Shown here: one piece after another, positions 28,642-35,963 of the stretch | Position numbering within the stretch: the stretch's first letter is position 1 | Layout of the letters: each line of letters begins with the position of its first letter | Origin: Anaerolineae bacterium | GTDB lineage: Bacteria > Chloroflexota > Anaerolineae > UBA4142 > SHND01 | Length of the DNA stretch: 42,860 nucleotides | Reading direction: 5' to 3' | Assembly: GCA_021463195.1 (NCBI GenBank) | Contig: JAJTXZ010000039.1 | Location: 1-42,860, forward strand | Position numbers and translations under genes: made by a program | Notes under the pieces: model-generated | Seen by the model: the letters and a program-made list of their open reading frames with translations, nothing else | The model's database searches: none | What the model was told of the DNA's origin: nothing

Positions 28642-29469
28642 ATGATTCACTGGCTCTTGGAATCCGCGCAAAACATGACCGAACCGCCCGAAGCATTTTT
28701 GAGCGCGGCGGAATTGGAAATATATCGCGCGTTCCGTTTCGAAAAGCGGCGGAGTGATTGGCTGCTCGGACGCTGGACGGCGAAACGTTTGCTGCAAGCG
28801 GTGCTGCTGCAAGAAACGAATGAATTACTCGCGCGCGACGCGCTTGAAATTTTCAATGACGCGGACGGTGTTCCGTTTGCGATGATTCGTTCGCAACGCG
28901 CAGCGTGGAACTTGTCTATTAGTCATTCGAATCAACACGCGTTGTGTGCCGTGCATCAAAACCTCGAAGGTCTCCGAGACCTTCGAGGTTTAGGAGCCGA
29001 TTTGGAATACATCGAACCGCGCGAAGATTATCTCGCGCGCGATTATTTCACCGCGCGCGAACAAGCGCGCGTAGACGCGTCCACGCCCGCACAGCGCGAT
29101 CTCGTCGTCACCGCGATATGGTCAGCCAAAGAGGCGGCGCTGAAAGCGATTCACAAAGGGTTGAGTCTGGACACGCGCGCGGTCGAAATTTCACTTGCAT
29201 TGTTCGAACAGGCGCCCGCGCAGTGGACACGATTCGAAATCGAATTCGCGTTTGAACAGGCAGAAACATTTAGCGGTTGGTGGCGCGCGCAAGCTGGCTT
29301 TGTGCTGACAATTGTCGGCGCATCCGACGACGCGCCCGATGAATTTCCCACAGCGCCCGAAGTTTTGTTGCTCGAGTTAGGAGTCAAGAATGATCAAGAA
29401 CATGGAATCGTACATCGCCGAATTGCAGAAACGACACGACATCACGCGCGGCACAGCAAAAGAGATTGA
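28642..29469 (+). CDS. 4'-phosphopantetheinyl transferase, Sfp type
   Basis: A 275-residue enzyme that moves phosphopantetheine from CoA to carrier domains. The Mg site GADLEYIE (D120, E122) and WSAKEAALKA (W160, K163, E164) are the Sfp-type signatures; SISHSNQHA is the earlier CoA-contact motif. Placed directly after the synthase, it is the obvious candidate to prime the three carrier domains. Two oddities: a perfect 15-bp palindrome inside the gene adds about 12 residues (NLEGLRDLRGL) just before the Mg site, and the 3' end overlaps the next gene by 80 nt, so the last 27 residues may be a run-on after loss of an older stop. The ATG at 28642 follows repeat DNA. Confidence 0.9.
   Translation: MIHWLLESAQNMTEPPEAFLSAAELEIYRAFRFEKRRSDWLLGRWTAKRLLQAVLLQETNELLARDALEIFNDADGVPFAMIRSQRAAWNLSISHSNQHALCAVHQNLEGLRDLRGLGADLEYIEPREDYLARDYFTAREQARVDASTPAQRDLVVTAIWSAKEAALKAIHKGLSLDTRAVEISLALFEQAPAQWTRFEIEFAFEQAETFSGWWRAQAGFVLTIVGASDDAPDEFPTAPEVLLLELGVKNDQEHGIVHRRIAETTRHHARHSKRD
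28959..28991. repeat. Palindromic element inside the PPTase gene
   Basis: aaacctcgaaggtct / agaccttcgaggttt, perfect 15-bp arms with a 3-nt loop (ccg). It has the same architecture as 33885-33917. It is in frame and looks like an inserted REP-like unit. Confidence 0.88.
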
Positions 29470-30937
29470 CGGACAGCACGCGAAAAAACGGCTCACCGCG
29501 CGCGAACGGATTGCTTTGCTTTTCGACGCGGGAACATTCACCGAGATTGATACGCTCGTTACTCCGCGCACCGATGTTTATATCGGCGGGAAAACTTCGC
29601 GCTATGGCGATGGTGTTGTGACGGGCTTTGGTTTGATTAACGGACGACGCGCGGCGGCGGCGGCGCAAGACGCGTCCGTGATGGGCGGCTCGCTCGGCGA
29701 AATGCACGCCAACAAAATTGTCAAAGTAATGCGGATGGCGCTCGAGTACGGCTGTCCCTTTATCGCGTTGAATGATTCGGGCGGCGCGCGCATTCAAGAA
29801 GGCGTGGATTCGCTCGGCGGTTACGCAAAAATTTTCGACGCGAACTGCGAAGCGTCGGGCGTGATTCCGCAAATTTCGTTAATTCTCGGACCGTGCGCGG
29901 GCGGCGCGGTGTATTCGCCCGGACTCACCGATTTTATTTTCATGACCGAGAACAGTTACATGTTCATTACCGGACCCGATGTGGTGAAAGCGGTGATGTT
30001 TGAAGATATGACGCAAGAAGAATTGGGCGGCGGTTTGATTCACGCGCAGCAGAGCGGCGTCGCGCATTTTCTTGCAACGGACGATCGCGATTGTCTCGCG
30101 CGCGTGCGTACGCTGCTCACTTATCTGCCGTCGAACAATCAAGAGGACCCGCCCTACATTCCGCCGCGCGACGACCCCGAACGCCGCTGTCCCGAACTGG
30201 AAAAAATTGTGCCAACCGATCCGCATCAACCGTACGATGTGCGTCAGGTGATTGGCAGCGTCGTTGACGATGGAAAATTTTTCGAGGTACACGCGCTGTG
30301 GGCGGAGAACATGGTGGTGGGATTCGCGCGGCTCAACGGTTACGTCGTGGGCATCGTGGCGAATCAACCGATGGTGCTTGCGGGCTGCATTGACATCAAA
30401 GCATCCATCAAAGCCACGCACTTTATTCGCATTTGCGATGCGTACAACATTCCCATTATTACTTTGCAAGATGTTCCCGGATTCTTGCCGGGCAAAGACC
30501 AAGAGTACGGCGGAATCATTCGCAACGGCGCGCGTTTGATCTATGCGTACAGCGAAGCGACGGTGCCGAAACTGATGGTGATTCTGCGAAAAAGTTACGG
30601 CGGCGCGTACTGTGTGATGAGCAGCAAAGGTTTGCGCGGCGATTTGTTGTACGCGTGGCCCAACGCCGAAATCGCGGTGATGGGCGCGGAAGGCGCGGTC
30701 AATATTTTGTTTCGCAATGAGGTAAAAAACGCGCCCGACCCAAACGCGAAACGTAAAGAATTGGTGGACGATTACGAAACGCGTTTCAACAATCCGTATG
30801 TCGCCGCCGCGCGCGCGTTGATTGACGATGTGATCGAACCGCGCGAGACGCGACGGGTGTTGATTCGTTCGCTCGATTTCTGCCTGTCAAAACGCGAACG
30901 CCATGTCCCGCGCAAACATGGAATTAGTCCGATGTGA
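29390..30937 (+). CDS. Acyl-CoA carboxylase, carboxyltransferase (beta) subunit
   Basis: A 515-residue PccB/AccD-type carboxyltransferase. TTAGGAG at 29377-29383 sets the start, 6-nt spacing. Two crotonase-fold halves: GGSLGEMHANK and NDSGGARIQEGVDSLGGYA near 100-145, LGPCAGGAVYSPGLTDF near 166-182, and DVPGFLPG with GGIIRNGARLIYAYSEATVPK in the second half. It moves carboxylate from biotin to an acyl-CoA, giving malonyl- or methylmalonyl-CoA. In GGAYCVMSS, Cys408 sits where Asp422 lies in Streptomyces PccB, a residue linked to substrate choice, so acetyl versus propionyl preference is open. It is followed by its biotin carboxylase and BCCP genes, and the synthase AT looks malonyl-type. Confidence 0.94.
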   Translation: MIKNMESYIAELQKRHDITRGTAKEIDGQHAKKRLTARERIALLFDAGTFTEIDTLVTPRTDVYIGGKTSRYGDGVVTGFGLINGRRAAAAAQDASVMGGSLGEMHANKIVKVMRMALEYGCPFIALNDSGGARIQEGVDSLGGYAKIFDANCEASGVIPQISLILGPCAGGAVYSPGLTDFIFMTENSYMFITGPDVVKAVMFEDMTQEELGGGLIHAQQSGVAHFLATDDRDCLARVRTLLTYLPSNNQEDPPYIPPRDDPERRCPELEKIVPTDPHQPYDVRQVIGSVVDDGKFFEVHALWAENMVVGFARLNGYVVGIVANQPMVLAGCIDIKASIKATHFIRICDAYNIPIITLQDVPGFLPGKDQEYGGIIRNGARLIYAYSEATVPKLMVILRKSYGGAYCVMSSKGLRGDLLYAWPNAEIAVMGAEGAVNILFRNEVKNAPDPNAKRKELVDDYETRFNNPYVAAARALIDDVIEPRETRRVLIRSLDFCLSKRERHVPRKHGISPM

Positions 30938-30938
30938 G

Positions 30939-31081
30939 TGGGATAGTAGGATAGTGCAATCGTGGGATAGTGCAATCGTGCAATCGTGCAATGATGGGAT
31001 AGTGAGATGGTGGCAACCAACAACTACCACACTATCGCACTATCGCACTATCAAACTACCGCACTACCGCACTACCAAACT
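30939..31081. repeat. Inverted repeat arrays before the biotin carboxylase gene
   Basis: The left arm is made of ggatagtg and caatcgtg units, the right arm of cactatcg and cactaccg units (their inverse), around a short loop near 31013-31023. The right array runs up to the ATG at 31082 without a Shine-Dalgarno. The unit sequence differs from the other two operon junctions, but the design is the same. Confidence 0.85.
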
Positions 31082-32563
31082 ATGTTCAACAAAATTCTCA
31101 TCGCCAATCGCGGCGAAATCGCGGTGCGGATCATGCGCACATGCCGCGAATTGAATATTCCGACAGTTGCCTTGTATCAAGCGCCCGATCAAGGTTCGCT
31201 GCATGTGCGGCTCGCTGACGAATGTGTTTTGCTCGACGCGGCGGGCGGCTTTATGAATGGCGCGGCAATTTTAGAAATCGCGCGCGCCAAAGGCGCGGAC
31301 GCAATTCATCCCGGTTATGGTTTTCTCGCGGAGCAGGCGGAATTTATTCGCGCGTGTGAGAACGCGGGAATCACATTTATTGGACCACCCGCGCGCGTTG
31401 TCGAAATGACCGCGAACAAAGTAAAGGCGCTCGAGCGCGCGCAGGCGGCAGGGATTGCAACGCCTCCATTTTCGGCAGAATGTTTTGAAAATCAGGAACC
31501 CGCCGCGCTTTACGCCCAAGCCGACCAGCTCGGATATCCCCTTGTCGTGAAATCGTGTCGCGGCGGACGCGGACCCGGCGAGCAGATTGTTCAACAACGC
31601 GAGAATCTTAAAGCTGTCGTACAGCGCGCCCAGCAGCAAGCCCACGCCGTCTATGGCGACCGCCGCGTCTATTTCGAAAAAGCGATTCTGCCCGTGTATC
31701 AGCTGAGCGTCCAAATTTTGGGAGACGCGCGCGGAAATTTGGTTCAGCTTGGCGAACGCGAGGGTTCGCTCCTGCTCGGAAACCAAAAGATTATTGAAGA
31801 GATGCCCGCGCCGAGTCTCCATTCCGAACAGCGTGAGCGCTTGTGGCAGCTCGCGCTCGATATTGCGCGCGTGTTCGAGTACAAAAACGCGGGGACCGTC
31901 GAATTTTTGATGGACGCGGCAGGCGCTTTTTATTTCACCGAAATCAAAGCGCGCATTCAGGTCGAACATCCCTTGACCGAAATGCTCACGCACATTGATC
32001 TGGTGCGCGCCCAAATCGAACTCGCCGCCGGCGCGCCACTGTCCTATCGCCAGGATGAAATTCAATTCGACGGTTGGGCGATGATGGCGCGCCTCAGCGC
32101 GCAAGATGCATGGAAACAATTCATGCCCAGCCCGGGACGTTTGTATCGCGTGCGTCTGCCGGGCGGTCCCGGTGTGCGTTTGGATACGTACGTCTATTCC
32201 GGCTGTGATGTGCCGGCGGAATACGACCCGTTGATTGCGAAACTCACCGTCGGCGGCGCAGACCGCGAAATGTGTCGGCGGCGCCTGGAACGCGCGCTCG
32301 ATGAATTCAAACTGATTGGCGCAGCGACAACCCTGCCGCTGCTTGAACAACTCGTGCGCGAACCGCTGTTTGTGCAAGGCGTGTACCACGTACAGCACAA
32401 TATCAAAGCGCTCAAAGCAGAGCAGACCTCTCCGCAAACGCTGCGCGATCTCGCTGCGGCGGTGGCAATTTATTATGAACGCGCGAATCAAACCTTTCAA
32501 CCGACAACGCCCGCGCGTGTCCTGAGCGGTTGGCATCGCGCAAGCCGCACCCTGCCGGAATGA
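31082..32563 (+). CDS. Biotin carboxylase-like subunit, divergent
   Basis: A 493-residue ATP-grasp protein of the AccC family, starting MFNKILIANRGEIAVRI; the open frame upstream is repeat DNA only. IHPGYGFLAEQAEF, TVEFLMD and IQVEHPLTEM are intact. Several residues are changed relative to standard biotin carboxylase: the glycine loop reads CRGGRGPGEQ instead of GGGGGRGM; the RDCSxQRRHQK segment reads REGSLLLGNQK (His236 of the E. coli enzyme becomes Asn, Lys238 kept); and MNTRIQVEHP reads IKARIQVEHP (Asn290 becomes Lys). Normally it carboxylates biotin on BCCP with ATP and bicarbonate. It may be specialised or weakly active; this is inference. BCCP follows by 9 nt. Confidence 0.88.
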   Translation: MFNKILIANRGEIAVRIMRTCRELNIPTVALYQAPDQGSLHVRLADECVLLDAAGGFMNGAAILEIARAKGADAIHPGYGFLAEQAEFIRACENAGITFIGPPARVVEMTANKVKALERAQAAGIATPPFSAECFENQEPAALYAQADQLGYPLVVKSCRGGRGPGEQIVQQRENLKAVVQRAQQQAHAVYGDRRVYFEKAILPVYQLSVQILGDARGNLVQLGEREGSLLLGNQKIIEEMPAPSLHSEQRERLWQLALDIARVFEYKNAGTVEFLMDAAGAFYFTEIKARIQVEHPLTEMLTHIDLVRAQIELAAGAPLSYRQDEIQFDGWAMMARLSAQDAWKQFMPSPGRLYRVRLPGGPGVRLDTYVYSGCDVPAEYDPLIAKLTVGGADREMCRRRLERALDEFKLIGAATTLPLLEQLVREPLFVQGVYHVQHNIKALKAEQTSPQTLRDLAAAVAIYYERANQTFQPTTPARVLSGWHRASRTLPE

Positions 32564-32572
32564 GGAATCGAA

Positions 32573-33136
32573 ATGAGTAAATTGGCTGTTGAGCTGGATG
32601 GGGAAACGTTCCAGATCGAAATCAATTCTCCGCCGCGCAGGCAAGACGAATGGGCGCTGCAAATTCAAGGCGAGCCACTGCGCGTGATTGTGCCGCAGCC
32701 CAACGCGGCGTTGGAGCAATTCATCAACGTTCACGCGCTGGGCAAAAGTGACGCCGAGCGCGTGGATTTGCAAATGGAGTGGCTCATCATCGGCGAACAC
32801 CCGTATGAAATTATTTTCGACCCCGAACTGCAATGGATTCAAGCGCGCGGCGTGACGTATCGGGTGAACGTGCGTGATCTCGCGGTGGCAACGACGCGTC
32901 CGCACAGCGGCGATGGACGAATCAAAGCGCCAATTCCGGGACAAATCACGCAAATTTTTGTCGAACCGGGTCAACGCGTCGAAGCGGGCGCGCCGCTGAT
33001 GATTCTCGAAGCGATGAAAATGGAGAATCGTATTCTCGCGCCCATGCGCGGCGTTGTGAACACATTGCACGTGAATGCGGGCGAACGCGTCATGTTGAAT
33101 CAGGTGTTGGTGGAGCTCGAGACGGTGAGCGATTAA
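32573..33136 (+). CDS. Biotin carboxyl carrier protein
   Basis: A 187-residue protein. GAGGAA upstream supports the ATG. The N-terminal 110 residues are a variable BT-type beta region, and the C-terminal biotinyl domain (115-185) has PIPGQI and EAMKMEN with biotin-accepting Lys149. The length fits the BCCP-like part of propionyl-type carboxylases, here as a separate chain. Last gene of the synthase operon, with a terminator 43 nt downstream. Confidence 0.93.
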   Translation: MSKLAVELDGETFQIEINSPPRRQDEWALQIQGEPLRVIVPQPNAALEQFINVHALGKSDAERVDLQMEWLIIGEHPYEIIFDPELQWIQARGVTYRVNVRDLAVATTRPHSGDGRIKAPIPGQITQIFVEPGQRVEAGAPLMILEAMKMENRILAPMRGVVNTLHVNAGERVMLNQVLVELETVSD

Positions 33137-33178
33137 TTTTTTTTGCGAATCAAGTTTGCAAATGTCCATAGCATAACG

Positions 33179-33207
33179 AAACGCCGCGCTTGTAGCGCGG
33201 CGTTTTG
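33179..33207 (+). terminator. Rho-independent terminator of the synthase operon
   Basis: Stem aaacgccgcgc / gcgcggcgttt, loop ttgta, with a short T-run at 33203-33206. Confidence 0.85.
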
Positions 33208-33287
33208 ATTTTCAACCGGGCGAAACGCTTAACGCGCGCTTAATCTTTTGTTGCCGTGCGCTTAACCACGCGCCGCGTTTTTTCCGC

Positions 33288-33323
33288 TATGCTGGCGCCA
33301 TGAAAACTCAAAGGTGCAAGTAA
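33288..33323 (+). promoter_or_regulatory. -10 box with possible 7-codon leader ORF
   Basis: TATGCT at 33288-33293 ends 7 nt before an ATG (33300) that opens MKTQRCK and stops at 33323. The stop overlaps the Shine-Dalgarno (aaaggag, 33322-33328) of the PepSY gene, so translation of the leader could be coupled to it. No good -35 is seen. Confidence 0.3.
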
Positions 33324-33336
33324 AGGAGATTTAAAA

Positions 33337-33885
33337 ATGAAACAACGAACCGCAATTCTTTTGGCAACCGGATTGACCGCATTTGTGGTGGTCGTTGTAG
33401 TTGCAATCGCTTTTAGCATTACTTGGAAAGGCGCTGTGTCACAAGCGGCGCAACCCAAAGCAGGCATGGTGGAATATATGAATGGCGCGGCAGAGCAGCA
33501 AATCAACGCGCCCGCCGCGCCGACGACGAATTCACCTGCGACAACCGCAACCGCGCAGCCAAAAATCGTTTCCGCCGATGACGCGACACGCGTCGCGCGC
33601 GCGCTTTTTGCGGGCGACACTTTGGCGCAGCCGCCGGAATTGGTCAACTACAAGGGCAAGATGGCGTACGAAGTTGTGTTGGGCGGTGGGACTGTCTATG
33701 TTGACGCGTTCACCGGCAAGGTGTTGACGAGCGTTCTTGCGGCGGCATCGAACTCGACATCTTCGGAAAGCAAAGACTCGTCCTACTCACAGCCGACACA
33801 ATACGACGACGATGATGATGATGATGAAAATTATGATCACATTGACGACCATGATTCCGATGAGAACGATGACGAACACGATTGA
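33337..33885 (+). CDS. PepSY-domain membrane protein with acidic tail
   Basis: A 182-residue protein: one N-terminal membrane segment (6-27), an Ala/Thr/Pro linker, a PepSY domain (about 76-132: SADDATRVARALFAG, YKGKMAYEVVLGGGTVYVDAFTGKVL) and a tail of Asp/His/Glu (DDDDDDDENYDHIDDHDSDEND). AAAGGAG sets the start. PepSY domains are extracytoplasmic and often sit beside haem or flavin redox proteins, as here. The Asp/His tail could bind divalent metal ions. First gene of a redox/two-component cluster; a palindrome begins at the stop codon. Confidence 0.85.
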   Translation: MKQRTAILLATGLTAFVVVVVVAIAFSITWKGAVSQAAQPKAGMVEYMNGAAEQQINAPAAPTTNSPATTATAQPKIVSADDATRVARALFAGDTLAQPPELVNYKGKMAYEVVLGGGTVYVDAFTGKVLTSVLAAASNSTSSESKDSSYSQPTQYDDDDDDDENYDHIDDHDSDENDDEHD

Positions 33886-33917
33886 AACGTGACAGGTTTT
33901 GGAAACCTGTCACGTTT
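33885..33917. repeat. Palindromic element after the PepSY gene
   Basis: aaacgtgacaggttt / aaacctgtcacgttt, perfect 15-bp arms, loop tgg. It begins at the last base of the PepSY stop codon. It could attenuate transcription but lacks a T-tract, and it shares its design with 28959-28991. Confidence 0.85.
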
Positions 33918-33932
33918 GGATGAGGAAAACTT

Positions 33933-34250
33933 ATGGGACAACCTAACTCGAAACCAAAACCAAAATCAAAATCATCTATGCAGCGCGGCGCGAAATTGTT
34001 TCTCGCTTCGCTTTCGGTGGCGGCAACGTTAAGCGGTTGGGCATGGCTCACGCGTGGAGAAATGTTCGACGTAAATCAGAGCGAGCCGATGCAAAAAATT
34101 GAAACGCTTGATTTGGCGAACCTGCCGGTGCGTGGACTGCGCCAAATCGGCGATGCTGCGACACCGCGCACAGGGTCGCAAATCTCCGCCTCCGCTCAAT
34201 CACAACCATTGCCGTCGAAAGCGCAACGCAAAACAAGATCTTCAAAATAA
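33933..34250 (+). CDS. Small single-pass membrane protein, unknown
   Basis: A 105-residue protein: a Lys/Ser-rich cytoplasmic start (KPKPKSKSS), one membrane segment (about 21-41, LFLASLSVAATLSGWAWL), and a hydrophilic outer part of about 60 residues ending in basic residues. tgagg precedes the ATG. It lies between the PepSY and ApbE-like genes, so a role in the same redox module is likely. There is no recognisable FMN-binding motif. Family unknown. Confidence 0.65.
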   Translation: MGQPNSKPKPKSKSSMQRGAKLFLASLSVAATLSGWAWLTRGEMFDVNQSEPMQKIETLDLANLPVRGLRQIGDAATPRTGSQISASAQSQPLPSKAQRKTRSSK

Positions 34251-34296
34251 AAACGCGGCGCGGCGTTTTTCAGCGAACGCCGCTTCGCAACTCGAG

Positions 34297-35217
34297 ATGA
34301 ACGAAATCATTTTCCGCGCGATGGGCAGCGAGATTTTTTGCGCCGTAGATTCCGAACGCGCCAGTGTAAAGGAACGACTCGAACGCGTGCCGGCGATGTT
34401 TGAAGCATGGGAAAAAAGCTTGAGTCGCTTTCGCGCCGACAGTGAATTGTCACAACTCAATTCGCGCAGCGGCGAAAACGTGCGCGTGAGTGAAACGTTG
34501 TGGCGCGTCTTGCAAGTGGCGCAGCGCGCGGAACTCTGGAGTGATGGTTTGGTCACGCCGTTGATTTTGAACGCGCTCGAAGCGGCGGGCTATGCGCGCA
34601 TGTTCGCGGAAATTCAAACGTATGAAGGGGCGCGCGTTTTTGATACATGCGCGCCGCGCATTGCCAACACGATGGCGCGCTGGGAAATGAATCCAACCAC
34701 ACACAGCGTTTGCGTCGAAGGGGGCGCGCGGCTTGACCTCGGCGGAGTTGCCAAAGGTTGGGCGGCAGAACAAACCGCGCGCTATCTTGGCGAATTGGGC
34801 GCGACGTTGGTGGACGCGGGCGGTGACATGGTAATGACCGCGCCGCCTGCGGAAGGCGCGTGGCACATCGGAATTGAAAATCCGTTCGCGCCGGATGACG
34901 ACGATGTGCCAACCTTGCAAATTGCGCGCGGCGCAGTGGCAACATCGGGACGCGATTTTCGGAAATGGACGCGCGATGGAAAACCCGCGCATCATTTGAT
35001 TGACCCGCGCTCGGGTTTGCCCGCGGTGACGGATGTATTGACTGCGACGGTGATTGCGCCAACAATTTTCCAAGCCGAAGTCGCGGCTAAAGTCGCGCTG
35101 TTGTTGGGCAGTGTCAACGGACTCGCGTGGCTCGAGGCGCGCGAACTCGCTGCGCGCTTGATTCTGGAAGATGGAAAAATTTTGACCAGCGCACAAATGG
35201 AGAATTTTTTGGTATGA
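34297..35217 (+). CDS. ApbE-like FAD:protein FMN transferase
   Basis: A 306-residue ApbE-family protein. The start MNEIIFRAMGSEIF is chosen by homology (F-AMGT motif); there is no signal peptide or lipobox. Motifs: RFRADSELSQLNS, LDLGGVAKGWAAE, VDAGGDMVM, and HLIDPRSGLPA followed by VLTATVIAP. ApbE moves FMN from FAD onto a Thr/Ser of a target protein. The usual last metal motif A-D-x-x-x-T reads AEVAAK here (Asp to Glu, Thr to Lys), so metal binding may differ. No FMN-binding-domain target is seen in the window. The gene overlaps the next by 4 nt (ATGA). Confidence 0.85.
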   Translation: MNEIIFRAMGSEIFCAVDSERASVKERLERVPAMFEAWEKSLSRFRADSELSQLNSRSGENVRVSETLWRVLQVAQRAELWSDGLVTPLILNALEAAGYARMFAEIQTYEGARVFDTCAPRIANTMARWEMNPTTHSVCVEGGARLDLGGVAKGWAAEQTARYLGELGATLVDAGGDMVMTAPPAEGAWHIGIENPFAPDDDDVPTLQIARGAVATSGRDFRKWTRDGKPAHHLIDPRSGLPAVTDVLTATVIAPTIFQAEVAAKVALLLGSVNGLAWLEARELAARLILEDGKILTSAQMENFLV

Positions 35218-35963
35218 GCGCCAAACTTGAAACACAAACCAACGACGACATTCCGTTATTGAATCCAATCGAAATGCTTTTGATGCTGCTCGCGTTTGCG
35301 GGCGGCGCACTCGCGGCGGCGGTGCTGCTGCCGGCGTGGCTGCCGGGATTGAGCGCGTCGCTGTTGGGTGATGCGCCGAAAGCGTATTGGTATCTCGCGC
35401 GCGCGGCAGGCGTGGTCGCGTATATGTTGTTGTGGCTTTCGATGGTCTTGGGGATGGTGGTGAGCAATAAAATGGCGCGCTTGTGGAATGGCGGACCTAC
35501 TGCGATCGAGCTGCATCAATTTGTCACCTGGCTTGCCATCGCGTTCAGTGTGTTTCACGCGTTGATTTTGCTCGGCGACAAATACATTTCCGCAACGCTC
35601 GTCCAGGTTTTGACGCCGTTTGCGTACAGCGATTATGAACCGTTTTGGGTTGGCATGGGACAAATCGGTTTTTATGTGTGCGTCCTCATCGCCGCGAGTT
35701 TTTACTTTCGCAAACAAATCGGGTATCGCGCGTGGCGCGCGTTGCACTATGGCAGCTTTGTTCTATACTTGGTTTTAACGTTACACGGAATTTTCGCGGG
35801 GACGGATACAGCGGCGCCCGGCATGATGCTGTTGTATCTGGGCAGCGCGTTGATTGTCTATTTTTTGTTGCTCGTGCACATTTTGAATGCAATTCGTACC
35901 CCGCGTGTTACCTCTCATGGCGTCGCCAAAGTCACTCCCACAACTGTTACTCGTCGAGGATGA
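35214..35963 (+). CDS. Ferric-reductase-like haem membrane protein
   Basis: A 249-residue integral membrane protein with about six hydrophobic segments. The ATG at 35214 overlaps the ApbE-like stop. Four His lie in two facing helices: H101 and H115 (ELHQFVTWLAIAFSVFHA), H178 and H191 (ALHYGSFVLYLVLTLHG). This is the bis-haem b pattern of the ferric reductase-like transmembrane domain (as in MsrQ/YedZ). There is no cytoplasmic FAD/NADPH domain, so electrons must come from another protein. It probably carries electrons across the membrane to the exported partners. Confidence 0.88.
   Translation: MSAKLETQTNDDIPLLNPIEMLLMLLAFAGGALAAAVLLPAWLPGLSASLLGDAPKAYWYLARAAGVVAYMLLWLSMVLGMVVSNKMARLWNGGPTAIELHQFVTWLAIAFSVFHALILLGDKYISATLVQVLTPFAYSDYEPFWVGMGQIGFYVCVLIAASFYFRKQIGYRAWRALHYGSFVLYLVLTLHGIFAGTDTAAPGMMLLYLGSALIVYFLLLVHILNAIRTPRVTSHGVAKVTPTTVTRRG

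Noticed and set aside
31271-33169. Long minus-strand frame (632 codons) opposite the biotin carboxylase and BCCP genes
   Set aside because: Rich in Arg/His with no domain or ribosome-binding site; it is the antisense reading of well-supported genes in GC-rich DNA.
33933-34250. 105-residue protein as an FMN-binding-domain target of the ApbE-like protein
   Set aside because: The expected acceptor motif is not present; kept only as an open possibility in the findings.
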